The translations under genes and the position numbers were made by a program. From Sinomonas albida (GTDB taxonomy: Bacteria; Actinomycetota; Actinomycetes; Actinomycetales; Micrococcaceae), in contig NZ_SWDW01000016.1 in assembly GCF_004919045.1 (NCBI RefSeq), forward strand, positions 1-64,000: a stretch of 64,000 nt of DNA, read 5' to 3'. This document shows, piece by piece, positions 25,944-33,934 of this stretch (positions are counted from its first letter, which is position 1; each line of letters opens with the position of its first letter). Below the pieces are notes generated by a model. That model had not been told where the DNA came from, did not search any database, and saw only the letters and a list, made by a program, of their open reading frames with translations.

Positions 25944-27151
25944 GGGGTGCGCCCTCCTTGCGGGCTGGGTGAGCGGGTGGGGCCGGTGGGGCCGGCCGGG
26001 CGAGTGGAGTCGGCGGAGCCGGTGGAGCCGGCGGGGCGGGTGGAGCTCGCGTGCAGCGCGGGGCCGGACCGAACCGGCCGCGGGGGCACGGTGTGCACCC
26101 CGGCGGCGGCGCCGCGTGCCTTGAGCGCCATGACGAACGCGAGCACGCCCGCCACGGCCGTGTAGAAGTCGACCGGGATCTCGTCCCCGATCTCGCACGC
26201 GGCGTGCAGCGCGCGGGCCAGCGGGACGTCGCGCACCATGGGCACGCGCTCCCGCTCGGCCTCCTCGCGCAGCCGCGCGGCGATGGTCCCGGCACCCTTC
26301 GCGACGATGCGCGGCGCGGACTTCCCGGGCTCGTACTTGAGCGCCACGGCCACGTGCGTTGGGTTCACGAGGACGACGTCGGCCCCCGCCACCGCGGCAA
26401 TCATGCGGTTGCGGGACATCGCGAGCTGGCGCGAGCGGCGCTGGGAGCGGAGGAGGGGATCGCCCTCGCTCGTCTTCGTCTCCTCTTTGACCTCGCGCTT
26501 GGTCATGCGGGTCTTGGTCCGGTTCCGGCGGACCACGACGAAGACGTCCGCGAGCGCGAGCAGGAGCCCCGCGGCGACGGCGAACCGGATGAGGGAGGCC
26601 GCGCCGTCGCCCGCCGCGGCGAGCACGCCGGAGAGCGGGAGACCGCCCGCGGACAGGAGGACCGGGACGAGCCCTTGGACGACGCTCCACAGCACGAGGC
26701 CGACGACGGCGGTCTTCGCGAGCGCCTTCACCCCGCCCCACAGCGCCTGGACGCCGAACATGCGCTTGATGCCGGCGATCGGGTTGAAATGCTCGAACGA
26801 GGGGGCGAAGCGCTTGAAGTGCACGCCGCCCTGGACCGCCGAGCCCGCGAGCACCGCCCCGAACACGACGGCCGCGAGCGGACCGAGCGTCCCCGCGAGC
26901 GAGCCGAGCCCGTCGGACAGCGCCTGGACGGCCTTTCCGGGATCGGGGTTGGAGACGATCGACGTCACGGCGAAGAGCTGCGCGCTCCCCGCCGCCGCGG
27001 CACGCGAGACCGTGAACGGCAGCATGAGCGCGGCCGCGCCGACCGCGAGCCACGCGGTGAGGTCTTGCGAGCGCGAGAGCTGGCCCTTGGACCGGACCTC
27101 GCGCAGGCGCTTGTCGGTGGCCTGCTCGGTCCGCTCCCCCGTCTCAGCCAT
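25940..27151 (-). CDS. flhB: Flagellar export gate protein FlhB (substrate-specificity switch)
   Basis: A 403-residue protein with four membrane helices in the first 220 residues and a cytosolic domain carrying the autocleavage motif NPTH (N263-H266). The cleaved form switches export from rod/hook to filament proteins, in concert with FliK. After about residue 350 there is an unusual 50-residue Pro/Ser/Thr-rich low-complexity tail (STRPAGSTGSADSTRPAGP...) of GC-rich repetitive DNA. The gene overlaps fliR upstream by 8 bp and flhA downstream by 4 bp. Confidence 0.96.
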   Translation of the reverse strand: MAETGERTEQATDKRLREVRSKGQLSRSQDLTAWLAVGAAALMLPFTVSRAAAAGSAQLFAVTSIVSNPDPGKAVQALSDGLGSLAGTLGPLAAVVFGAVLAGSAVQGGVHFKRFAPSFEHFNPIAGIKRMFGVQALWGGVKALAKTAVVGLVLWSVVQGLVPVLLSAGGLPLSGVLAAAGDGAASLIRFAVAAGLLLALADVFVVVRRNRTKTRMTKREVKEETKTSEGDPLLRSQRRSRQLAMSRNRMIAAVAGADVVLVNPTHVAVALKYEPGKSAPRIVAKGAGTIAARLREEAERERVPMVRDVPLARALHAACEIGDEIPVDFYTAVAGVLAFVMALKARGAAAGVHTVPPRPVRSGPALHASSTRPAGSTGSADSTRPAGPTGPTRSPSPQGGRTP

Positions 27152-27926
27152 TCACCCCACCCCCCAGGAGCGAGGTCGCGGCCTGCTGCGCGAGCGAGGA
27201 CACGACGCGCGGGAGGGCCAGGAACATGACGCTTGCGAGGGTCACGGTGAGGAGCACCTTGAGCGGGAAGCCCATCTGGAACGCGTTGAGCGCGGGCGCG
27301 ACGCGGGTCAGGAGGCCGAGCCCGAGGTCCGCGAGGAACAGCACGACCATGAGTGGCCCGGCGATCTGGACCGCGGAGACGAACATCCCGGTGACGGCGG
27401 AGGTCATGGCCTCGACGGGCCGCGAGAGGTCGAGGCCCCCGGCCAGCGGGAGCGCCTTGAACGTGCCCGTCAGGCCCGCGATGACGAGCTGGTACCCGTC
27501 GGAGGAAAAGAGGAGGGCGAGCGCCGCCATCTGCAGGAGCCGCGTGAACTGGGCGCCGTTGACCATGCTCTGCGGGTCGTATCCCTGAGCCATCTGGAAG
27601 CCGCTCGACAGGTCGATGAGCGAGCCAGCCGACTGGATGGCCGCGAACACGAGGTACACGAGGAAGCCGAGCGCGAGCCCCGTCACGGCCTCGAGCACGA
27701 GCCCGGTCAGGAACCCCGCAGTGTCCCGCGGCGTGTAGCCCCGGCCCGCGATCGACGCGACGGCGAGGCCGAGCCCCACGCCGAGCATGGCCTTGATGCG
27801 CGCGGGGAACGCGTTGTCGGCGAACGGGGGCGCGACGAACAGGAACGCGGTCATGCGCACGGCCGCGAGGATCACGGCCTCGACGTACGCCTGGTCGATG
27901 GGGATGTTCATGACCGGGGTGTCCAC
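27144..27926 (-). CDS. fliR: Flagellar export protein FliR
   Basis: A 260-residue membrane protein of about six helices with the FliR signature (VRMTAFLFVAPPFADNAFPARIKAMLGVGLGLAV and the later FLADLGLGLLTRVAPALNAFQMGFPLKVL). It joins FliP and FliQ to form the export gate. The GTG start is 4 bp after the fliQ stop; an internal ATG five codons later is a less likely alternative. Confidence 0.95.
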   Translation of the reverse strand: MDTPVMNIPIDQAYVEAVILAAVRMTAFLFVAPPFADNAFPARIKAMLGVGLGLAVASIAGRGYTPRDTAGFLTGLVLEAVTGLALGFLVYLVFAAIQSAGSLIDLSSGFQMAQGYDPQSMVNGAQFTRLLQMAALALLFSSDGYQLVIAGLTGTFKALPLAGGLDLSRPVEAMTSAVTGMFVSAVQIAGPLMVVLFLADLGLGLLTRVAPALNAFQMGFPLKVLLTVTLASVMFLALPRVVSSLAQQAATSLLGGGVNG

Positions 27927-27930
27927 GCGC

Positions 27931-28206
27931 TCACGAACCGTTCAGGAGGCCGGGGATGCGGGCGAACAGGTCGTTCGTGAAGCTCACCATCTCGGAGATC
28001 ATCCAGTGCCCGCACACCACGAGCGCGATCGCGACGGCAACTGCCTTCGGCACGAAGGAGAGGGTGGCCTCCTGGAGCTGCGTGATGGACTGGACGAGCG
28101 AGATCGCGAGACCCACCACGAGGCTCGTGATGAGCACGGGCGCGGAGAGCTTTGCCGCGGCGATGAGGGCCTGGAGGCAGATGTCGAGGACGGCGGACGT
28201 GTTCAC
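27931..28206 (-). CDS. fliQ: Flagellar export protein FliQ
   Basis: A 91-residue hairpin membrane protein (two helices) with the family core LSAPVLITSLVVGLAISLVQSITQLQEATLSFVPK. It packs around FliP in the export gate. The GTG start is separated by 2 bp from the fliP stop. Length is standard. Confidence 0.95.
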   Translation of the reverse strand: MNTSAVLDICLQALIAAAKLSAPVLITSLVVGLAISLVQSITQLQEATLSFVPKAVAVAIALVVCGHWMISEMVSFTNDLFARIPGLLNGS

Positions 28207-28208
28207 GC

Positions 28209-29045
28209 TCAGCCGCCCCGATAGCTCTGGATGAGCGCCGTGATGATGAGGTCCCAGCCGTCCACGAGGATGAACAGCAGGATCTTGAACGGGAGCGAGA
28301 TCATGACCGGCGGGAGCATCATCATGCCCATCGACATGAGCGCGGCGGAGACCACGAGGTCGATGATGAGGAACGGGATGAAGACGACGAACCCGATGAT
28401 GAAGGCCGCGCGGAGCTCCGAGATCATGAACGCCGGGATGAGGGTCTGGAGCGGTGTGTCGGCGGGCGTCGCGGGGTTGGGGAGCCCCGCGGCCCGCGTC
28501 ATGAGCGCGATGTCCTCCTGCCGCGTGTGCGCGGCCATGAACTTCGAGAGCGGCCCGGCGGCGGCGTTGAAGGCGCCCGCAAAGTCGAGGTGACCGCTCA
28601 GATACGGCTGGACGGCACCCGTGTTGATGTCGCTCACCACGGGCCACATGATGAACAGCGAGAGGAAGAGTGCGAGGCCAGCGAGGACCTGGTTCGGCGG
28701 CACGGACTGGAGCGAGAGCGCGTTCCGCGTCATCGCGAGGACCACGAAGATCTTGGTGAACGAGCTCATCATGAGCAGCAACGCGGGCGCGACGGAGAGC
28801 AGCGTGATCCCGATGAGCGTCACGACCGCCGAGGACGGGCCGTTGTCCGGTGCGTTGATCTGCAGGCTGAGGGTGCCGGACGACGGCGCGGGCGTCGGAG
28901 TCGCGGGCGCGCTCGGCTGGACCGGGCCTACCGGGGCGGCGTGCACCGCGGCCGACGTGACGAGCAGCACCGCATAGACCGTCACCAGCGCGAGGAGGAC
29001 GACGACGGCGATCCGGCCTGCCGTGAGCGCGAGACCCCCGCGCAT
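28209..29045 (-). CDS. fliP: Flagellar export protein FliP
   Basis: A 278-residue protein with an N-terminal signal-like hydrophobic segment, a Pro/Ala/Thr-rich extracytoplasmic stretch (about 35-65), and the conserved FliP core (SFTKIFVVLAMTRNALSLQSVPPNQVLAGLALFLSLFIMWP and LRAAFIIGFVVFIPFLIIDLVVS). The ATG at 29045 overlaps the fliO stop (TGATG); it is preferred to an ATG 45 bp upstream inside fliO. Confidence 0.95.
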   Translation of the reverse strand: MRGGLALTAGRIAVVVLLALVTVYAVLLVTSAAVHAAPVGPVQPSAPATPTPAPSSGTLSLQINAPDNGPSSAVVTLIGITLLSVAPALLLMMSSFTKIFVVLAMTRNALSLQSVPPNQVLAGLALFLSLFIMWPVVSDINTGAVQPYLSGHLDFAGAFNAAAGPLSKFMAAHTRQEDIALMTRAAGLPNPATPADTPLQTLIPAFMISELRAAFIIGFVVFIPFLIIDLVVSAALMSMGMMMLPPVMISLPFKILLFILVDGWDLIITALIQSYRGG

Positions 29046-29617
29046 CACGGCCGGCGACCGGCCCGGAGCGCGCCCGCGGCTTGCCGCCACGTGTCGAGGT
29101 CGAGGATCGAGCCCGCGAGGGGCTGCGACTCGGGACCGGTGGCGAGCTGCCGCTGCAGCTCCCGGTCGAACGCGGAGGGGTCGACGGCGTGGCGCGCCGC
29201 GCGGCGCGAGATCGGCACCGCTTCGGGCACCATCTCGGGGTCCGGAGCCGCCTCGAGGCCGGGAGCCGCCTCGGGGGCCGGAGCAGCCTCGGGGACGGGA
29301 GCAGCCGCACGGACGGAAGCAGCCTCGCGGTCGGCGCCGCCAACCGGCTCAGACACGAGGGCTTCCACGGCCGGGGCCTCGCCACTGTGCAGGACGCTGA
29401 TTCCGTGCTCGGTCACGCCGAGCAGGAAGCGCCGGCCATCCGTGTCCACGAGGACCACCGTGGCCTTGGGTCCCACGGTCTGGCGCGACACGACGGAAAG
29501 CGCCTTGGCCTTCGGCGAGGCCGTCCCGCGGCGCAGTCGCCGGGCCAGCACCCACATGAGCCCGAGCACGGCGGCAAGGGAGACGAGGACCCGCAGGCCC
29601 AGGATGAGCTGGTCCAT
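29045..29617 (-). CDS. fliO: Flagellar protein FliO
   Basis: A 190-residue protein with a single N-terminal membrane helix followed by the FliO cytosolic core (LSVVSRQTVGPKATVVLVDTDGRRFLLGVTEHGISVLHS). The second half is a low-complexity region of about eight PEAAP-like units of unknown role. FliO helps assemble FliP. The start codon abuts the fliN stop. Confidence 0.88.
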   Translation of the reverse strand: MDQLILGLRVLVSLAAVLGLMWVLARRLRRGTASPKAKALSVVSRQTVGPKATVVLVDTDGRRFLLGVTEHGISVLHSGEAPAVEALVSEPVGGADREAASVRAAAPVPEAAPAPEAAPGLEAAPDPEMVPEAVPISRRAARHAVDPSAFDRELQRQLATGPESQPLAGSILDLDTWRQAAGALRAGRRP

Positions 29618-30310
29618 TCAGCGGGGCGCCTCGGCGACGTCGAGGATCCGGGTGATCCTGACGCCGTAGTCCTGGTCCACCACGACGACCTCGCCGAGCG
29701 CGATCTTGCGCCCGTTGAGCAGCACGTCCACGGGCGCCCCGGCCGAGCGGTCGAGCTCGATGACCTTCCCGGGCTCCATCGCGAGCGCGTCGCGGACGCT
29801 CATGCGCGTCCGGCCGATCTCGACCGTCAGGGCCATCTCGACGTCGTGGATCCGGCCGAGCCTTCCCGCAAACGCGGCGGTGTCGCCGGCGTCCATCGCG
29901 CCCGCGAGGCCCTCGCTGATCCGGACCGCGAACCAGCCGAACGGCGCGGCGCCGTCGGAAATCTCGAAGATCGCGGCGTCCGGATCCGCGAAGACCGCCG
30001 CGGGATCGCCCTCGGCCAGCTCGGAGAGGACCCCTCCCTGGAGCGCCTCGGCGGCGCTCTCGAAGGCTGGCCGCAGCACGTCGGTGGGACGCGCCGTCGT
30101 CCGTCCGCCGGCTTCGGGGACGAAGCCGGCGTCGGCCATTGCGAGCGCGAAGTCCGCCGTGAGCGCTCCTACGAAGGAGGCCGAGACGACGGTCGCGCCG
30201 GCCACCGGCAGCGCGCCCGCGTCGAGGGTGCCCGTCACGGCGAGCCCCGCAACGGGGAGCGACACGGCGAGCCGCTCGGCGGCGGAGACGTGGAGGGCCA
30301 GGTTGCTCAC
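29618..30310 (-). CDS. fliN: Flagellar switch protein FliN/FliY
   Basis: A 230-residue protein whose last 80 residues are a SpoA domain (VEMALTVEIGRTRMSVRDALAMEPGKVIELDRSAGAPVDVLLNGRKIALGEVVVVDQDYGVRITRI), the C-ring component. The N-terminal 140 residues are long for FliN and resemble the FliY/CheC-like layout without a visible CheC phosphatase signature. It forms the bottom of the C-ring with FliM and helps dock export substrates. It lies 12 bp after fliM. Confidence 0.92.
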   Translation of the reverse strand: MSNLALHVSAAERLAVSLPVAGLAVTGTLDAGALPVAGATVVSASFVGALTADFALAMADAGFVPEAGGRTTARPTDVLRPAFESAAEALQGGVLSELAEGDPAAVFADPDAAIFEISDGAAPFGWFAVRISEGLAGAMDAGDTAAFAGRLGRIHDVEMALTVEIGRTRMSVRDALAMEPGKVIELDRSAGAPVDVLLNGRKIALGEVVVVDQDYGVRITRILDVAEAPR

Positions 30311-30322
30311 GGGAGGTTCTCC

Positions 30323-31225
30323 TCAGTCAAGGCTTCTTCCTTCGACAGCGACGATGCGGGCCGCGACGCGCGAGCCCTTGCGGACGACCATCGCCTGCGC
30401 GAGGTCCTTGCCGCCGACGGCGACGTGAAACGGCTCGTGCTCGGGATGCGGGAGCGGGATCGTGTCCCCCACGGCGAGGTTGAGGATCTGGGCCGGCGTG
30501 ACGGCCGCGGGCGCAAGCCGCACTGCGACGTCGACCGGGACGTGCGCGAGCTGGTCTCGGACCAGCCCCGCCGCGTTGGCATGGCTCGCCATCGGGTTCA
30601 CGGCACCGAGCTGCGGGAGGAGCGCATCGGCCGGGATCGCGAGGGTCACCCCGGTGGCCGAATCGCCCACGCGAACCGAGAACGCGACCGCGATCATGAG
30701 GTCCGTCGTGGCGGCCGCCTGCGCGAACTGCGAGTTGTACTGGATCGACTCGACGTGCGCCGTGCCCGTCAGGAGGCCGCCCAGGGAGTACGAGAGGACG
30801 TCGAGCGCCTCGTCGACAAGCGTCTTGATGAGCGCGTACTCAAGCGGGGTGAACTTGCGCTCGAGGCCGGACTTGTCGCCGTGCCCGCCGAGCATGCGGG
30901 CCACCCAGCCGAGGGCCGCCGCTGTGGGGAACTGTACGACCATCTTCCCCGAATTGCTCTGCCCGTCCATGACGCACAGGACCATCGAGGTGGTGGACGG
31001 CAGGGAGGCCACGTAGTCGTCGTAGGACTGCATGACGAGCGATTCGGCCGCGACCGTGGACTTGACCCTGACCTTGGCCGTGAGCTGGGTCCCCCACTGG
31101 CGCGCGAAGGTCTCGAAGCCGACCTCGAGGATGCGGCTGTGCTCGCGCGCGAGCGTCGTGGGACGCCGGAAGTCGTACGCCTCGACGGTCTTCGGGGCGG
31201 GCACTCCGAGGTCCTGCACAGTCAC
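30323..31225 (-). CDS. fliM: Flagellar motor switch protein FliM
   Basis: A 300-residue C-ring protein. The middle CheC-like domain (FETFARQWGTQLTAKVRV ... FTPLEYALIKTLVDEALDVL) and C-terminal SpoA domain (LNLAVGDTIPLPHPEHEPFHVAV) are clear. The canonical N-terminal CheY-P binding helix (LSQDEIDALL) is missing; the protein opens directly at VTVQDLGVPAPKTVEAYDFRRP. The GTG at 31225 is chosen because the longer frame's GTG at 31234 lies inside the -10 element of the shared flagellar promoter. The chosen GTG is 8 nt beyond that element, so the transcript may be leaderless. Confidence 0.9.
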   Translation of the reverse strand: MTVQDLGVPAPKTVEAYDFRRPTTLAREHSRILEVGFETFARQWGTQLTAKVRVKSTVAAESLVMQSYDDYVASLPSTTSMVLCVMDGQSNSGKMVVQFPTAAALGWVARMLGGHGDKSGLERKFTPLEYALIKTLVDEALDVLSYSLGGLLTGTAHVESIQYNSQFAQAAATTDLMIAVAFSVRVGDSATGVTLAIPADALLPQLGAVNPMASHANAAGLVRDQLAHVPVDVAVRLAPAAVTPAQILNLAVGDTIPLPHPEHEPFHVAVGGKDLAQAMVVRKGSRVAARIVAVEGRSLD

Positions 31226-31233
31226 GCCCCGCA

Positions 31234-31261
31234 CTATCGGCAGGGGCCGCAGGTGCGTAAG
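31234..31261 (-). promoter_or_regulatory. Candidate FliA promoter of the fliM operon
   Basis: On the minus strand CTTACGC and GCCGATAG are separated by exactly 13 bp. Both boxes and the spacing are identical to the elements before flbD and flgB. GCCGATAG is one base from the enterobacterial sigma-28 -10 consensus GCCGATAA. Confidence 0.75.
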
Positions 31262-31290
31262 GCCGCCGCGGGCACGTGGACTCCCGTGCG

Positions 31291-31581
31291 CTACCGAAGC
31301 TCGAGCGGGCCGAGTCCTTCGCGCGCGAGGTCGTGGAGCATCTGGTAGTAGCTCGAGAGGGCCAGGGGCGGCGCCTGATGGAGGTCCGCGAACGTCGCGC
31401 GGGGGCGGTCGACGCGGTACAGGGCCAGGATCGCGCGGTCCTCCTGGTCGTCGTCGAGGGCGTGATACGCGCCCACCGGATGGTCCGCGGTGAGGGCCTT
31501 CGCGTACAGGCCGAGGCGTTGCTCCGGCATCGGGTTCCCCGCCCGGTGCCAGACATGCACTACATCATCCGTGCCCACCAT
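31291..31581 (-). CDS. Small protein of unknown function in the flagellar operon (fliL position)
   Basis: A 95-residue soluble protein beginning MVGTDDVVHVWHRAGNPMPE and ending in a YYQMLHDLAREGLGPLELR helix. The ATG at 31581 is preceded by GAGGAGGG at a 7-nt spacing, strong support for translation; the longer frame from 31665 lacks this. It lies between motB and fliM, where other bacteria carry fliL, but has no membrane helix and is not FliL. The sequence was not recognised. It ends 30 bp before the fliM promoter element. Confidence 0.7.
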   Translation of the reverse strand: MVGTDDVVHVWHRAGNPMPEQRLGLYAKALTADHPVGAYHALDDDQEDRAILALYRVDRPRATFADLHQAPPLALSSYYQMLHDLAREGLGPLELR

Positions 31582-31741
31582 GACCGCGCCCTCCTCAGCT
31601 CCCCTATGACCTATCTCAGGTGCCCGGTACATCCACTGTCCCAAGGCGCCGTACTCAGAAACCACACTTGCCTGTACTCGAGTCCGCCCGGGATCGGACC
31701 GGCCCTACTCGGGCCGGACCGAGAGGTCCGCCTCCCCGGCT

Positions 31742-32542
31742 CTAGCGCTGTGCCGCGCGCGCCTTGAGTGCCTCGGGGATGAGCGCGCGGACCGCCTCGG
31801 GCTGGTCCGAGAGGACGACGACGTCCACGCGGCGGTTCTGCTCGTGCTCGGCGTCCGTCTGGTCGGCGTTGGCCGGACGCGAGGCCCCGTAGCCCGTGGC
31901 ACCGACGCGCGGGCCCGGCAGCCGATCGTGCTCGACCATGTACCGGAGCACCTTCGTGGCCCGCTCCGAGGAGAGCTCCCAGACCGACGGATAGGCCGTG
32001 GAGAGGTTCGCCGCATGGCCCTCGATCGAGACGTCGAGGGTGGTCGGCACAATCGCGGGGGTGATGGCGTCGAGCACGCGGTCCGCGGTCTGGGTCAGGT
32101 CCGAGCTGTCCGGGTTGAAGAACGTCTGCGAGCCCACGAGCTTGACCGTGAGGCCGCGCTGATCGATCTGGAACTGGACGTCCTGGCTCAGGCCCTCGGC
32201 CGTGAGCGTCTTGTTCATCTGCTCTTCGAGGGCGGAGAGCCGGTCGGCCTCCTTGCGCGCGAGGTCGAGGTTCGAGAAGCCCTGCGCGTCCTTGTTGGCC
32301 TGGTCCGCCGGCACGACCGTGCCGGTCGCCGTGTCGATCTTGTCCGTGACCGTGGTCCCGAAGCCGGTCGCGAGCGAGTTCCGGAGCTTCTCGAACTTGT
32401 TCTGGTCCACGGCGGACATCGCGAACAGCACCACGAAGAGGCAGAACAGGACCGTGATCATGTCCATGTAGGAGACAGCCCAGCGCTCATCGACGTGGAA
32501 CGGCTCGGGCTTCTTGAGCGGGCGACGGCGGCGCGGACTCAC
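31742..32542 (-). CDS. motB: Flagellar stator protein MotB
   Basis: A 266-residue protein with a short basic cytosolic tail, a single membrane helix holding the proton-carrying aspartate (D27 in SYMDMITVLFCLF), a plug/linker region and a C-terminal OmpA-like peptidoglycan-binding domain (about 130-255, including EGHAAN and SSERATKVLRYMVEH, NRRVDVVVL). The SYMDMITVLF context is that of proton-type stators. It anchors MotA to the wall. It starts 24 bp after the motA stop. Confidence 0.95.
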   Translation of the reverse strand: MSPRRRRPLKKPEPFHVDERWAVSYMDMITVLFCLFVVLFAMSAVDQNKFEKLRNSLATGFGTTVTDKIDTATGTVVPADQANKDAQGFSNLDLARKEADRLSALEEQMNKTLTAEGLSQDVQFQIDQRGLTVKLVGSQTFFNPDSSDLTQTADRVLDAITPAIVPTTLDVSIEGHAANLSTAYPSVWELSSERATKVLRYMVEHDRLPGPRVGATGYGASRPANADQTDAEHEQNRRVDVVVLSDQPEAVRALIPEALKARAAQR

Positions 32543-32566
32543 GCTGTCCCCTTCATCATGGCTGCC

Positions 32567-33367
32567 TCACGCTGCCGACCTGACGTTCTCCTTCGCGTCC
32601 GCCTTGCCCTGGCCCTTGAAGTGGTGGGCCGGGACCATTGCGCGGAGGCGGTCGGCGAGGAGCATGGGCTGCGCGCCCTCCTGCACCGCGAGAATGCCCT
32701 CCATGACGAGGGTCATGCGCTCGATCTCAAGCTCCGAGAGCCGAGCGATGCGGGAGGACAGCGGGAGCCAGATGAAGTTGGCCGAGAGCAGGCCCCACAG
32801 CGTGGCCACGAACGCGCTCGCGATCATGGGGCCGAGCTTTCCGGGGTCGGAGAGATTCTCGAGCACGTGCGTGAGGGACACGACCGTGCCGATGATGCCG
32901 ACGGTCGGGGCGTAGCCGCCGAGCGCCGCGAAGAACTTGGAGTTGACGTGATCGGCCCGCGACTTCGTGCCGATCTCGTCCTCCATCATGACGCGGAGCT
33001 CCTCGGCATCCGTGCCGTCGGCGACGTTCTGGAGGGCGCGCGCGAGGAAGGGATCCTTCGCGTCGCCTGCCTCCGATTCGAGCGAGAGGAGGCCCTCGGT
33101 CCGGGCCTTCTCCGCGAGCCCGATGATCCTGTCGATGCTCTCCTGCGGCTTCGGGGCCTTGCCCACCACGGCCTGGGGGACTGCCTTGAAGGCCTGGAGC
33201 GTGTCCTTGAGCGTGTTCCCGGCGAGGCCCACGGCGAGCGTCGCGCCGAACACGAGGATCATGGGCGGCGGGAGCAGGAGGGCCGAGATGTTCGAGCCTT
33301 CGAGCGTCACGATCGCGACGACCGAGCCGAACGCGAGGAGCAGGCCGACGACTGCTGAGGGGTCCAT
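32567..33367 (-). CDS. motA: Flagellar stator protein MotA
   Basis: A 266-residue protein with four membrane helices and a cytosolic loop between helices 2 and 3 (about 60-150) that contacts FliG. The signature GGYAPTVGIIGTVVSLTHVLENLSDP (near helix 3) and LWGLLSANFIWLPLSSRI are typical. With MotB it forms the ion channel powering rotation. It lies 11 bp after flbD in the flbD-motA-motB operon. Confidence 0.95.
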   Translation of the reverse strand: MDPSAVVGLLLAFGSVVAIVTLEGSNISALLLPPPMILVFGATLAVGLAGNTLKDTLQAFKAVPQAVVGKAPKPQESIDRIIGLAEKARTEGLLSLESEAGDAKDPFLARALQNVADGTDAEELRVMMEDEIGTKSRADHVNSKFFAALGGYAPTVGIIGTVVSLTHVLENLSDPGKLGPMIASAFVATLWGLLSANFIWLPLSSRIARLSELEIERMTLVMEGILAVQEGAQPMLLADRLRAMVPAHHFKGQGKADAKENVRSAA

Positions 33368-33378
33368 AGTCCGTGCTC

Positions 33379-33759
33379 CTAGCGCTGTCCTGGCCTGAGG
33401 GGTGTCGCGGCGCCCGGGCCGCGTGCGCCGCCGTCGCCCGCGCCGCCGTCGCCCGCGCCGCTGTGGGGTGCGCCGCCGTCGTCCGGCTCGCCGTCTGGCT
33501 CGTCGTCGGCGCCGTCCTCGGGCGGACGGGGCACGAGGCTGAGCCGCTGCCCCTCCACGGCCGGGAGGCCGCGCGCGGTCGCGAGGACGAGCGCGCGGTA
33601 GTCCGCGATGAGCCCGATGACTTCGGCGAGGCTCTCCCGCACCACGTACGTGGTGCCCTCCACCATCACGAGCGTCGTGTCAGGGTTCTCCTGAATGCGC
33701 TCGATGAGGTCCGGGTTGACCGCGAAGCGGGACCCATTGAGGCGGGTGACAACGATCAT
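33379..33759 (-). CDS. flbD: FlbD family flagellar protein
   Basis: A 126-residue protein. The first 60 residues are the complete FlbD family domain (MIVVTRLNGSRFAVNPDLIERIQENPDTTLVMVEGTTYVVRES, with the conserved LIADYR close by). Residues 75-126 form a Gly/Asp-rich disordered tail that is absent from typical 60-75 residue members. FlbD of this family (not the Caulobacter regulator) has no proven function but sits before motA in many flagellar operons. No clear Shine-Dalgarno precedes the ATG. Confidence 0.9.
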   Translation of the reverse strand: MIVVTRLNGSRFAVNPDLIERIQENPDTTLVMVEGTTYVVRESLAEVIGLIADYRALVLATARGLPAVEGQRLSLVPRPPEDGADDEPDGEPDDGGAPHSGAGDGGAGDGGARGPGAATPLRPGQR

Positions 33760-33808
33760 GGGGCCGTTTCTGGTCGTGCTGAGCCGGGGCGTCTTCTTTC
33801 CCTCACCT

Positions 33809-33836
33809 CTATCGGCGGGCGCGGCCCGGGCGTAAG
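33809..33836 (-). promoter_or_regulatory. Candidate FliA promoter of the flbD-motAB operon
   Basis: CTTACGC-N13-GCCGATAG read on the minus strand, identical in both boxes and spacing to those before fliM and flgB. It ends 49 bp upstream of the flbD ATG. Its presence means flbD-motAB can be expressed although separated from the flgB-flgE operon. Confidence 0.75.
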
Positions 33837-33934
33837 GGCCCTGCCCGCACCCGGGTGCGCGATCTCCTCGGGCTGCCGTGACCCGCCGCGGCGTGACTGT
33901 TCCCACCCCGCGACAGCCCAATACAGTGGGGGCC

